Origin: Ruegeria haliotis | GTDB lineage: Bacteria; Pseudomonadota; Alphaproteobacteria; Rhodobacterales; Rhodobacteraceae | Assembly (NCBI RefSeq): GCF_013377785.1 | Contig: NZ_JABXWT010000003.1 | Location: 1-54,947 of the forward strand | Direction of reading: 5' to 3' | Length of the DNA stretch: 54,947 nt | Shown here: piece after piece, positions 28,826 to 37,700 of the stretch | Layout of the letters: every line of letters begins with the position of its first letter | Numbering within the stretch: the first letter of the stretch is position 1 | Made by a program: the position numbers and the translations under genes | The notes under the pieces: model-generated | Databases searched by the model: none | What the model was told of the DNA's origin: nothing | What the model saw: only the letters and a program-made list of their open reading frames with translations

Positions 28826-29272
28826 ATGACCAGCTACACCAAAGACCCCGAGGCCATCGCCGCCCTCTCACCCGAAGAGTTCCACGTGACCCAGCGCAGC
28901 GGCACCGAGCGCCCGGGAACCGGCAAGCACCTGAACAACAAGGAACCGGGGATTTATGTGGACATCGTTTCGGGTGAGCCTTTGTTCGCCTCGGCCCATA
29001 AATACGAATCCGGGTGCGGCTGGCCCAGTTTCACCAAACCCATCGTCCACGAACATGTCGAAGAACTGCAAGACAGCACGCTGGGTATGATCCGCACCGA
29101 GGTCCGGTCGAAACATGGTGACAGCCATCTTGGGCATGTCTTCCCGGACGGGCCACGCGAACATGGCGGGCTGCGCTATTGCATCAACTCTGCCGCGCTG
29201 CGGTTCATCCATCGCGACGAGATGGAGACCGAAGGTTACGGCGATTATCTAACCCATGTGGAGGACATCTGA
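28826..29272 (+). CDS. msrB: Peptide-methionine (R)-S-oxide reductase MsrB
   Basis: Repairs methionine-R-sulfoxide in proteins, 148 aa. GCGWPSF (resolving Cys64) and the catalytic [11 protein letters not shown] (Cys119) are present. The two CxxC zinc sites of many MsrB proteins are lost (SGEPLF replaces the first), so this is a zinc-free type using a two-cysteine cycle. The start at ATG 28826 has GGAGG upstream (CGGAGGAGCC); longer frames lack it. The stop overlaps the msrA start by one base (TGATG). Confidence 0.96.
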   Translation: MTSYTKDPEAIAALSPEEFHVTQRSGTERPGTGKHLNNKEPGIYVDIVSGEPLFASAHKYESGCGWPSFTKPIVHEHVEELQDSTLGMIRTEVRSKHGDSHLGHVFPDGPREHGGLRYCINSAALRFIHRDEMETEGYGDYLTHVEDI

Positions 29273-29784
29273 TGACCGAACACCGCGCTGTACTTGCCGG
29301 AGGCTGTTTCTGGGGCATGCAGGACCTGATCCGCAAACTGCCGGGCGTATCCCAAACACGCGTCGGATACACCGGCGGCGACGTGCCCAACGCGACCTAT
29401 CGCAATCACGGCACCCATGCCGAAGGGATCGAGATCTGGTTTGACCCCGCGCAGATCACCTATCGCGAACTACTGGAATTCTTCTTCCAGATCCACGACC
29501 CGACCACCACAAACCGCCAAGGCAACGATATCGGGATGAGCTATCGCTCGGCCATCTACTATGTGGATGACGCCCAGAAACAGGTGGCGCTGGATACCAT
29601 TGCCGATGTGGACGCCAGCGGCATCTGGCCCGGCAAGGTTGTGACCGAGGTCGAACCGGTGAGTTCCTTCTGGGAAGCCGAGCCAGAACATCAGGACTAT
29701 CTGGTTCACCGTCCGAACGGCTATACCTGTCACTTTCCGCGCAAGGACTGGGTCCTGCCCAAACGCGCGGACGCCGCAGAATAA
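29272..29784 (+). CDS. msrA: Peptide-methionine (S)-S-oxide reductase MsrA
   Basis: Repairs methionine-S-sulfoxide, 170 aa. The catalytic motif [10 protein letters not shown] holds Cys12 near the N-terminus, and the conserved YRSAIYY region follows ([13 protein letters not shown]). The start is inside the msrB stop codon, behind GGAGG, so the two reductases are made together in one operon. Peroxide damage repair links them in theme with katG at the left of the window, but not in transcription. Confidence 0.96.
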   Translation: MTEHRAVLAGGCFWGMQDLIRKLPGVSQTRVGYTGGDVPNATYRNHGTHAEGIEIWFDPAQITYRELLEFFFQIHDPTTTNRQGNDIGMSYRSAIYYVDDAQKQVALDTIADVDASGIWPGKVVTEVEPVSSFWEAEPEHQDYLVHRPNGYTCHFPRKDWVLPKRADAAE

Positions 29785-29799
29785 TGCACCACCCATCCT

Positions 29800-29825
29800 A
29801 CCCCTCTCATGGTTTTGAGAGGGGT
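29800..29825. terminator. Stem-loop between convergent msrA and hyuA-like genes
   Basis: A 9-bp perfect stem ACCCCTCTC/GAGAGGGGT with an 8-base loop lies between the two convergent stop codons and touches the hydantoinase stop. There is no U-tract on either side, so it may act as a weak bidirectional terminator or an mRNA 3'-end barrier. Confidence 0.45.
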
Positions 29826-31828
29826 TAACCGGATGCGACCCGTGGACGACCACTGGCCTCGACCGTAATCATCGCTTCGACAAAGACCTCCTGCGCCTCG
29901 ATTCTGGCGGTTCTGATATCGCGGTCGACAACGACCCGAATATCTTCGGCCCCGGCCTGTTGCACCGCGCCTTCGGCCTCGGCCCGCAAAACGGATTCCA
30001 ACTTCTCCAACGCAGCATCCGATGCGGCAAAGTCCTGCGGCCCATCTTCCAAATGCACCCGAAAGCGCCCTTCGGATGGAGAGGTGACAGTTCCGGCCCG
30101 CCGCAAAGTCAGCCGTCCAACAACGGCCCCGATGGCGTTTGCCACCCCAGCATGTTCCGGCAAAATCATCTGACAGCGCAGCCGCTCTCCGACTGCCGGA
30201 TAATAGCTGGAGGCCGATGCACCCAACCCCACGACATCGACATTCAATGCAGCGTCCAGCGCCAATAACCCTCGATGCTGCGCTAACCCTCTTTGGGTCA
30301 GGATGTGACGGGCCAGATCTCTGGCAGGCACGCCGTATTCCTCAGCTTCTTCGGAAAATGCAGTCTCTAACAAAGTAAAAACGGTCTGTTCCGTCAACTG
30401 GTCCACGATCATCTGCGCCAGCGCCTCAGGAGAATTCGCCAGCTTGTCACCTGACCCCACCCTCTTGCGGGACACCAACTCCAACGCTTTTCGCGCGGCG
30501 TCCGCATCCCATGCATCCAATCGGCCCAACACATGGCTTGCATCCGACGGTGTGACACCCGAAACCTGAACGATCCCTCGGTCCACCAACCGGGCCAGCG
30601 CGCCATTTTCCACCCGCGTGCGCAACAAACTGCTGAGCGGCAAGACTTGATCGCCAAGCCTGTCCAACAACATCTCTTCACGCGACCCAACGCCATCGGC
30701 ACGAATGCCCGGAACCCGGTGCGCAAACCGTGTGTCATGTTCCCCTACCGTTGTCGCCCGCAATTGCTCGTCCAGAATGGCATGCACTGTTTCAGGAGCT
30801 TCGGAGGCGATCAGTGAAACCGGCAACACGCGGCGCGGTCCCAGAAACACGCCTCCGCCCAAACCTTCGGTCACCACATGAACCTGACTGTCGCCGCCCA
30901 AACCATGGGTCCGCATCGCCACAGCTTCAACCATGGTTCGGAACCCGCCCACCTGCGCACCCGCCGGGTCAATCGCGGGCTTGCCATCCCGGATCAAAGC
31001 CACATCCGTCGTTGTTCCGCCGATGTCCGAAACCAGCGCGTTCTCGGCCCCTGTGAGCCAGCGCGCGCCTACAATCGAAGCGGCAGGTCCACTCAGAATG
31101 GTCTCGATCGGCCGCTCGCGGGCCTGTTCTGCACTCATCAAGGCACCATCGCCCCGAACGACCATCATCGGCGCTTTAATACCCAGATCGCGCAGCTGAT
31201 CCTGCGCACGTCCGATCAAACGCTCAATCATTCCGATCAACCGCGCGTTCAGCACAGCTGTAACCGCACGTTTGGGGCCGTTCAACTTGGCGGACAGATG
31301 ATGCGAGCATGTAACCGGCGCGCCAGTCTTGTCCGCAATGATCCGTGCGGCCTCCAACTCATGTGCCGGGTTTCGGGTGGCAAACTGAGCAGCCACCGCA
31401 AATCCAGAAATCCCCTTATGAGAGTCTAAAAAGGCTTCAAGCGCCGCGACATCCAACGGCAGGACTTCGGACCCGGCATGGCTGTGACCGCCGGCAATCA
31501 CCAAAGCCGGATCACCCTTCAGCGCATCCTTCAAGCCATGTTTCTCCAGATCACTCTGCTTGAATCCGACATAGATCAGCGCCACGCGTCCACCCTGCCC
31601 TTCGACCAAGGCGTTCGTGGCCAGAGTCGTAGAAAGGGATGCCAGTGAGATCTGGTCGGGTGTCACCTGCGCCTCGTCCAGGACGGCCGAGATTGCCTTG
31701 CCGACCCCAATCGCCAGATCCGCACGCGTCGTCAAGGACTTGGCCGAGGCGATCACCTCTTCCTCATCCCGGACCAGCACCGCATCCGTATAGGTTCCGC
31801 CCGTGTCCACCCCCAAAGCCAAGACCAT
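29825..31828 (-). CDS. Hydantoinase/oxoprolinase family protein (HyuA-like)
   Basis: ATP-dependent hydantoinase/5-oxoprolinase A-type protein of about 667 aa. The N-terminal actin-like motif LGVDTGGTYTDAVLV binds nucleotide, VSDIGGTTTDVALIRDGKP is the second phosphate motif, and GVASREEM-like segments follow. The HyuB partner that normally accompanies HyuA is not adjacent, so the protein works alone or with a subunit encoded elsewhere. The start at 31828 has GGAGGG five bases upstream; the longer frame to 31879 does not. The substrate is unknown. Confidence 0.88.
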   Translation of the reverse strand: MVLALGVDTGGTYTDAVLVRDEEEVIASAKSLTTRADLAIGVGKAISAVLDEAQVTPDQISLASLSTTLATNALVEGQGGRVALIYVGFKQSDLEKHGLKDALKGDPALVIAGGHSHAGSEVLPLDVAALEAFLDSHKGISGFAVAAQFATRNPAHELEAARIIADKTGAPVTCSHHLSAKLNGPKRAVTAVLNARLIGMIERLIGRAQDQLRDLGIKAPMMVVRGDGALMSAEQARERPIETILSGPAASIVGARWLTGAENALVSDIGGTTTDVALIRDGKPAIDPAGAQVGGFRTMVEAVAMRTHGLGGDSQVHVVTEGLGGGVFLGPRRVLPVSLIASEAPETVHAILDEQLRATTVGEHDTRFAHRVPGIRADGVGSREEMLLDRLGDQVLPLSSLLRTRVENGALARLVDRGIVQVSGVTPSDASHVLGRLDAWDADAARKALELVSRKRVGSGDKLANSPEALAQMIVDQLTEQTVFTLLETAFSEEAEEYGVPARDLARHILTQRGLAQHRGLLALDAALNVDVVGLGASASSYYPAVGERLRCQMILPEHAGVANAIGAVVGRLTLRRAGTVTSPSEGRFRVHLEDGPQDFAASDAALEKLESVLRAEAEGAVQQAGAEDIRVVVDRDIRTARIEAQEVFVEAMITVEASGRPRVASG

Positions 31829-31899
31829 CGGTCCCTCCATCTGTTCGCTGAGAATGGGTGTAGCAATATGGGCCGTCACGTCCAGCCTGTTTGCGGCAT

Positions 31900-32937
31900 T
31901 TAACGCAGTCGATCCACCGCCCAGCGCGCCGCATCAGAAACCGCCGGGTCCTGATCCTCAACCAAAGCCTGCGCCACGGGCCGCAAATCGGCCTGATCGG
32001 AATTACCAATGGCGTAAAGCACATTGCGTACAAACCGGTCCCGGCCGATCCGTTTGATCGGCGAGCCCGAGAACTTTGCACGAAACTCTGCGTCATCCAG
32101 CACGGCCAACTCAGCCAGCGCTGGCGCTTTCAGATCATCGCGGGCAGCATAGCGGATGTCGCTGGCCGCCACCGCGAACTTGTTCCAGGGGCATGCCGCC
32201 AAACAATCGTCACACCCGTAAATCCGGTTGCCAAGTTTCGACCGCAAATCTTCCGCCACCGGCCCCTTGTGCTCAATCGTCAGGTACGAAATGCAACGCC
32301 GCGCATCCAGTTGGTACGGCGCTGGAAAGGCGTCCGTTGGGCAGCTGTCCAAACAGGCGCGACAAGATCCACAGTGATCGACCTCAGCCTCATCAGTCGG
32401 CAGGTCCAGAGTTGTAAAAACAGACCCTATAAAGGCCCAATTTCCCCAATCGCGACTTACAAGATTGGTGTGTTTACCCTGCCAGCCCAACCCCGCAGCG
32501 TATCCCAACGCCTTTTCCGGCACCGGGGCGGTGTCGACAAAGACCTTCACTTCGCCGCCCGCGTCAGAGATCAGCCACCGCGCCAGCCGCTTCAGGCGCT
32601 TCTTGACCAGATCATGATAATCCTTGTTCTGTGCATAGACGGAAATCGCCGCCTTTTCGGGATGTTTCAAAACCTCGGTCGGATCATGGTCTGGGGCATA
32701 GCTTTCAGCCAGCATGATTACCGACTGCGCCTCGGGCCACAGCGCTGCGGGATCACCGCGCCAATGGGTGCGCTCGGCCATCCAGCCCATTTGGCCGTGA
32801 TACTCAGCCTGCAAAAAGGCATCCAACCGCCCCGGTACCTGCGGCACATCCCAAGGCCGACACACCCGACAAGACACGAACCCTTCGGACAAGGCCTGTG
32901 ACACAAGCCGCTCTTTTAAACTGGGTCCGCTCTTCAT
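31900..32937 (-). CDS. queG: Epoxyqueuosine reductase QueG
   Basis: Cobalamin-dependent iron-sulfur enzyme of about 345 aa that reduces epoxyqueuosine to queuosine in tRNA. Two 4Fe-4S cluster motifs are evident: [16 protein letters not shown] and [15 protein letters not shown]. The N-terminal part has [19 protein letters not shown] and [18 protein letters not shown], typical of QueG. Its C-terminus has a HEAT-like helical region. The chosen start at 32937 lies inside an intergenic repeat that supplies the ATGAAGA; a good Shine-Dalgarno is missing, so translation start is less sure. The gene follows the GST gene on the same strand. Confidence 0.95.
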   Translation of the reverse strand: MKSGPSLKERLVSQALSEGFVSCRVCRPWDVPQVPGRLDAFLQAEYHGQMGWMAERTHWRGDPAALWPEAQSVIMLAESYAPDHDPTEVLKHPEKAAISVYAQNKDYHDLVKKRLKRLARWLISDAGGEVKVFVDTAPVPEKALGYAAGLGWQGKHTNLVSRDWGNWAFIGSVFTTLDLPTDEAEVDHCGSCRACLDSCPTDAFPAPYQLDARRCISYLTIEHKGPVAEDLRSKLGNRIYGCDDCLAACPWNKFAVAASDIRYAARDDLKAPALAELAVLDDAEFRAKFSGSPIKRIGRDRFVRNVLYAIGNSDQADLRPVAQALVEDQDPAVSDAARWAVDRLR

Positions 32938-33000
32938 CTGGCCAAAAATACCTTCGGGGGTGAATTGGCCCAAAGGGCCAAGAGGGGGCAGACAGCCCCC
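32931..33000 (-). repeat. Intergenic repeat copy 1 (hairpins plus TATTTTTGGCCAGATGAAGA box)
   Basis: Read on the minus strand: stem GGGGGC/GCCCCC (32984-32989, 32995-33000), a second perfect stem TTGGCCC-AAA-GGGCCAA (32965-32981), then the box GGTATTTTTGGCCAGATGAAGA ending at 32931. The same box after a GC-rich hairpin occurs at 47180-47236. It lies between the GST stop and the QueG reading frame and overlaps the QueG start. Confidence 0.7.
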
Positions 33001-33015
33001 AGCACGCTCACCCTA

Positions 33016-33681
33016 TCAGAAATCCAGATCAGCGTAATGGGCTGGCGGCCGAAACCCTGGCACCTGATCTGCCAGAATCGATCGGAAAGCCGGGCGGGAT
33101 TTGATCTTGGCGTACCAGTCCTTGACCGCAGGGCAGCGATTCCAATCCACGTCCGAGATGTAATCCAGCGCCGATAAATGTGCGGCCGCTGCAAAATCGG
33201 CCAGCGTCATCTGATCCCCGGCCAGCCAACGTCGGTGATCCAGCAACCACGCCATGTAATCCAGATGGTACTTGATCGCCCGCGCACCTTCTTTGACTTT
33301 TTTGCTGTCGGGATATCCCTGCCCCGTCACCTTTTTGTTGATCCGCTCATACAGCAGCTTGGACGTAACCTCGTGGTGGAATTTGTCATCGAACCAACCA
33401 ATCAGGCGCCGCACTTCATACCGCGCTTCGGGTTTCTTGGGCATCAGCGACGGTTCAGGACGCGTTTCCTCGATGTATTCACAGATCGCCGCGCTTTCCG
33501 ACATAATCTGTCCGTCCAGACGCAACACAGGCACTTTGCCCGCCGGATTGCGGCGCAGGAAATCCGGGTCTTGCTCCCAGTATCTTTCCTCGACCAGCTC
33601 AACCTCGATCTTTTTCTCCGCCAACGACAGACGCACCTTGCGGCAGTAGGGGGACAGGGGAACGTGAAACAGACGCGCCAT
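33016..33681 (-). CDS. Glutathione S-transferase family protein
   Basis: Thioredoxin-fold GST of about 221 aa. The N-terminal domain has FHVPLSPYCRKVRLSLAEK (with a CxxK/S type active-site region) and the cis-proline KVPVLRLDG, and ISESAAICEYIEE contacts the glutathione. The C-terminal domain is alpha-helical (LAGDQMTLADFAAAAHLSALDYI). The start at 33681 follows GGAAATCC; the longer frame to 33792 overlaps the mtgA region without a ribosome-binding site. The cellular substrate is unknown. It lies in a minus-strand run with mtgA upstream and queG downstream. Confidence 0.93.
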   Translation of the reverse strand: MARLFHVPLSPYCRKVRLSLAEKKIEVELVEERYWEQDPDFLRRNPAGKVPVLRLDGQIMSESAAICEYIEETRPEPSLMPKKPEARYEVRRLIGWFDDKFHHEVTSKLLYERINKKVTGQGYPDSKKVKEGARAIKYHLDYMAWLLDHRRWLAGDQMTLADFAAAAHLSALDYISDVDWNRCPAVKDWYAKIKSRPAFRSILADQVPGFRPPAHYADLDF

Positions 33682-33739
33682 GGATTTCCAATCGAACCAG
33701 TGAGTACTCTTCAGCTTTAGCCTTGGCAGGGCAGAGGTT

Positions 33740-34474
33740 TCAATCCTCGAAACAATCCGCGCGACCATCTGCGCGGATGGTAGCCGCCCCATCCAGAATT
33801 GCAGACGCGCGTCTGCGGGTCCGAACCGAAGGGTCCGTAACCGACCGATTGCGCGGCGAGGGCAGGATAGCTGCGATCCGGGCGGCCTGAACAGACGTCA
33901 ATTTAACGGCGCTGACATTGAAGTTGCTTTGGGCTGCAGCCTCGACGCCAAACATCCCGGTACCGGTTTCCGCAACATTCAGATAAACCTCAAGAATACG
34001 CTGTTTGCTCCAGAGAATTTCGACGACTGGAGTGATCGACGTCTCCATCGCTTTGCGCACCCAGCTGCGGCCTTGCCACAGGAACACGTTCTTCACCACC
34101 TGCTGTGTGATGGTCGACGCCCCCCGCGCGCCGCCGTCCTCCAACGCATCACGAATGGCTTCGACATCAAACCCCCAATGCAGGCAGAAATTCGCATCTT
34201 CGGCCGCGACAACCGACCGCGCCATGATGGGTGAGATTTCTTCGATCGGCACCCACTCGCGTTCAACTTTGCCCAAACGCCGCCACTCGGACCATATTGT
34301 GTGGGTAACGGGCGGGTTTATGACCGAGTACAACGCAACAAGGCCCACAACAAACGCCACCGCTGCCAAAGCCGCACGGGTCAACCAAAGGCGAATCCGT
34401 CGCGCCAATGGTGCTTTCTTCTTGGTTGCCTTGCTTTCTTTACCGCTCGACTTGCGGACTGCTTTCTTTGCCAT
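33740..34474 (-). CDS. mtgA: Monofunctional biosynthetic peptidoglycan transglycosylase
   Basis: Glycosyltransferase family 51 enzyme without a transpeptidase domain, about 244 aa. It polymerises lipid II into glycan strands. A lysine-rich N-terminus (KKAVRKSSGKESKATKKKAP) is followed by one membrane anchor (about residues 32-54). The catalytic motif AAEDANFCLHWGFD contains the essential Glu, followed by GASTITQQVVKNVFLW and ILEVYLNVAETG, all GT51 hallmarks. I use ATG 34474; a TTG two codons earlier is open too. Confidence 0.95.
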   Translation of the reverse strand: MAKKAVRKSSGKESKATKKKAPLARRIRLWLTRAALAAVAFVVGLVALYSVINPPVTHTIWSEWRRLGKVEREWVPIEEISPIMARSVVAAEDANFCLHWGFDVEAIRDALEDGGARGASTITQQVVKNVFLWQGRSWVRKAMETSITPVVEILWSKQRILEVYLNVAETGTGMFGVEAAAQSNFNVSAVKLTSVQAARIAAILPSPRNRSVTDPSVRTRRRASAILDGAATIRADGRADCFED

Positions 34475-34730
34475 ATCCAAGCTATACGATGCGTGGCACG
34501 GGTTTTAAACGGCCTAAATCGCGATCGTCCGAGCCTCGCGCGGATGTACAACAGGGCGCGCAGTTCCAGACAGCACCGGATCACGGGCGTTCAGTTGAGG
34601 AAACAGGTGCAGGAGTTCGCTTTGTGTTGCACGTCCGGGTAGTGGTCGGTGAGGACAATCACCCAATCGGGGATCAACAAAGCTTGGTGGATTTTCTATC
34701 AACCTGCAAAAGACAGGCATATTCCTGTGC
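34475..34730. other. Non-coding interval between mtgA and the gltB terminator
   Basis: About 255 bases lie upstream of mtgA and downstream of gltB. They should contain the mtgA promoter (minus strand). A 72-codon frame on the minus strand (34514-34732) starts inside the gltB terminator and has no ribosome-binding site or recognisable motif, so I do not count it. I see no RNA gene or repeat here. Confidence 0.4.
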
Positions 34731-34773
34731 AAAAATTCAGGGCCTCGCGCACATCAAAAGTCGCACGAGGCCC
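34731..34773 (-). terminator. Rho-independent terminator of gltB
   Basis: On the minus strand a stem of about 12 bp (GGGCCTCGTGC... paired with GTGCGCGAGGCCC, with G-T pairs) closes an AT-rich loop and is followed by TGAATTTTTG. It lies about 20 bases after the gltB stop and is the strongest terminator in this part of the window. Confidence 0.85.
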
Positions 34774-34794
34774 CGTTTTCATTGGTTTTTCAGC

Positions 34795-37700
34795 TCATTC
34801 CGCGGGAACTGCGGTCACCTCGGTTGTCAGAGGGTGGCTGAGCTTGTTCAGCATTTCCTTCGGGCAAACCTGCAGGAAGTTGACTTTTTCCGCATCCCAG
34901 TGCTGAAGGATATCAGCGGCCTTCCGGCTGCCGGTCTCTGTTGCATGGCGTTTGATCAGCGCTTTCAGCTGCTCCTCCCAGTGATCAACCGAAACCGGGC
35001 AGGTCACCAGCGTCTCCATGTTCATCAGCACTTCGGCTTTGCATTCAGGGTCATAAAGGTAAGCCATGCCGCCGGTCATACCCGCACCAAAGTTAGCCCC
35101 AATGCCCCCCAGAATCACTGCGGTGCCGCCAGTCATGTATTCACAGCCGTTCGATCCGCACCCTTCGACCACCACCGTGGCGCCCGAGTTACGTACTGCG
35201 AACCGTTCCCCTGCACGGCCTGCCGCGAACAGGTGACCGTCGGTGGCGCCGTACAACACAGTATTGCCGATGATAGTATTTTCATCAGCTCTTAGCGGGC
35301 TGACCTGCGGCGGGCGCACAACGATGGTACCACCTGACAGCCCTTTGCCGACATAATCATTGGCGTCGCCCGATACTTCCAGCTTAAGCCCCGGAGCCGC
35401 AAACGCGCCCAACGACTGACCGGCCGAGCCTTGCAGTTTCACATGCAGGTGGTCGGGCTGGAACGTGTTCCGCATGCCGAAGTTTTGCACGATATGGCTG
35501 GACACCCGCGTACCCACGGTCCGATGAGTGTTCTGCACTGCATAAGACAGCTGCATCTTTTCGCCGTCCTTCAGGAACCGCGCCGCATCGCGCACAATTT
35601 CCGCGTCCAGCGTATCGGGCACCGCATTGCGATCCCTGTCGCGGTCATAGGCGATGTCATGCGCCCCATCGACCGTGATCAACAGTGGATTGAGGTCCAG
35701 ATCATCCAGATGCGCCGAGCCGCGGCTAACCTGCGCCAGCAGATCGGCTCGCCCAATGATCTCATCGACCGAGCGCGCGCCAAGGCTGGCCAACAGTTCA
35801 CGCACTTCCTGCGCATAGAAGGTGATCAGGTTGACCACCTTGTCGGCATTGCCGGTGAACTTGGCGCGCAGATCATCGTCCTGCGTACACACGCCGACCG
35901 GGCAGGTGTTGGACTGGCACTGACGTACCATGATACAACCCATCGCAATCAACGCAGCGGTGCCGATGCCGTATTCCTCGGCCCCCATCATCGCAGCCAT
36001 GACGACGTCACGACCCGTACGCAATCCGCCATCGGTCCGTAGGGTTACGCGATCGCGCAAGTTGTTCATCGCCAGAACCTGATGCGCCTCGGTCAGGCCC
36101 ATTTCCCACGGCAAACCTGCATATTTGATGCTGGTCGCGGGCGAGGCCCCGGTGCCACCATTGTGACCCGAGATCAGGATGATATCCGCCTTCGCCTTGG
36201 CCACACCGGCGGCAATGGTGCCGACACCCGATGACGCCACCAGTTTGACGGTCACCTTGCAGCGTGGGTTGATCTGTTTCAGGTCATAGATCAGCTGCGC
36301 CAGATCCTCGATCGAGTAAATGTCGTGATGCGGCGGTGGTGAAATCAGCATCACGCCTTTGGTCGAGTGCCGCAGACGCGCAATCAGATCGGTGACTTTC
36401 ATCCCCGGCAATTGACCACCCTCACCGGGTTTTGCACCCTGCGCGACCTTGATCTCAAGCTCTTCGCACTGGTTCAGATACTCGGCGGTGACACCAAACC
36501 GGCCCGAAGCCACCTGTTTGATCTTGGCCGACGGGTTGTCGCCATTGGGTTCCGGCACGAAATGCGCGGGATCTTCACCGCCTTCGCCGGAATCAGATTT
36601 TGCACCAATCCGGTTCATCGCCACGTTCAGTGTCTTATGCGCCTCAGGGCTCAACGCGCCCAAGCTCATGCCTGGCGTGACAAAGCGTTTGCGGATCGAA
36701 GTGATCGATTCGACCTCTTCAATCGGCACTGGTTTGCCCAAAGGTTTGAAATCCATCAGGTCGCGCAGATGTATCGGCGGGTTAGACTGCATCTTTGCCG
36801 AATACTGTTTCCACAGCTCAAATGAGGCTCTGTTACAGGCCATTTGCATCATATGCATCGAGGTCGCTTCCCACGCGTGGGTCTCACCCAACTTCCGCGC
36901 TTTGTAGAAACCACCGATGGGCAGCACGTCCAGACCGATGTCCCATGCCTTGGCATGGATTTCCTCGGCCTTGGTCTGAATACCGGTGACGCCGATACCG
37001 GAAATCCGGCTGGTCATTCCGGGGAAGTATTCCGCCACCATGGCGCGGCTGAGGCCAACAGCCTCGAAGTTCAGACCGCCACGATAGGATGAGATCACCG
37101 AAATCCCCATCTTCGCCATGATCTTCAGAAGGCCTTGGTCAATCGCCTCGCGATAGCGGGCGACGTTTTCGGTCAGGGTGCCATCCAGCAACCCGCGATC
37201 AATGCGATCAGCCAGCGAATCTTCGGCCAGATAGGCGTTCACCACGGTCGCGCCACAACCGATCAGGACCGCAAAGTAATGCGGATCAACACATTCAGCA
37301 GACCGCACGTTCAGCGAGCAGAAAGTCCGCAGTCCCTGACGCGTAAGGTGCGAATGCACCGCGCTTGTGGCCAGGATCATGGGCATCGCCACACGACCTT
37401 CGCCTGAGTTCATGTCCGACAGCACCAGATGCCCAGCGCCGGAACGAACAGCTTCTTCAGCTTCGGCTCTAACACGGACCAACGCGGCGCTTAATGCACC
37501 TTGGCCGGGTTCAAAGCTACAATCGATCTCGGCCAGTGGCGCGTTGAGGTGCTCAACCAGCTCATCCCATTGCGCGTTACCGACGAACGGGCTTTCCAGC
37601 ACGATGATCTCGGTTTGGCTGCTGTCTTCGTCCAGAACGTTCTTGAGGTTGCCGAACCGCGTCTTCAACGACATGACGCGATATTCTCGCAAACTGTCGA

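Noticed and set aside
31891..32901. 336-codon open frame on the plus strand opposite queG
   Set aside because: Opposite both iron-sulfur motifs of QueG; no motif of its own.
34514..34732. 72-codon frame on the minus strand between gltB and mtgA
   Set aside because: It starts within the gltB terminator, has no Shine-Dalgarno and no recognisable motif.
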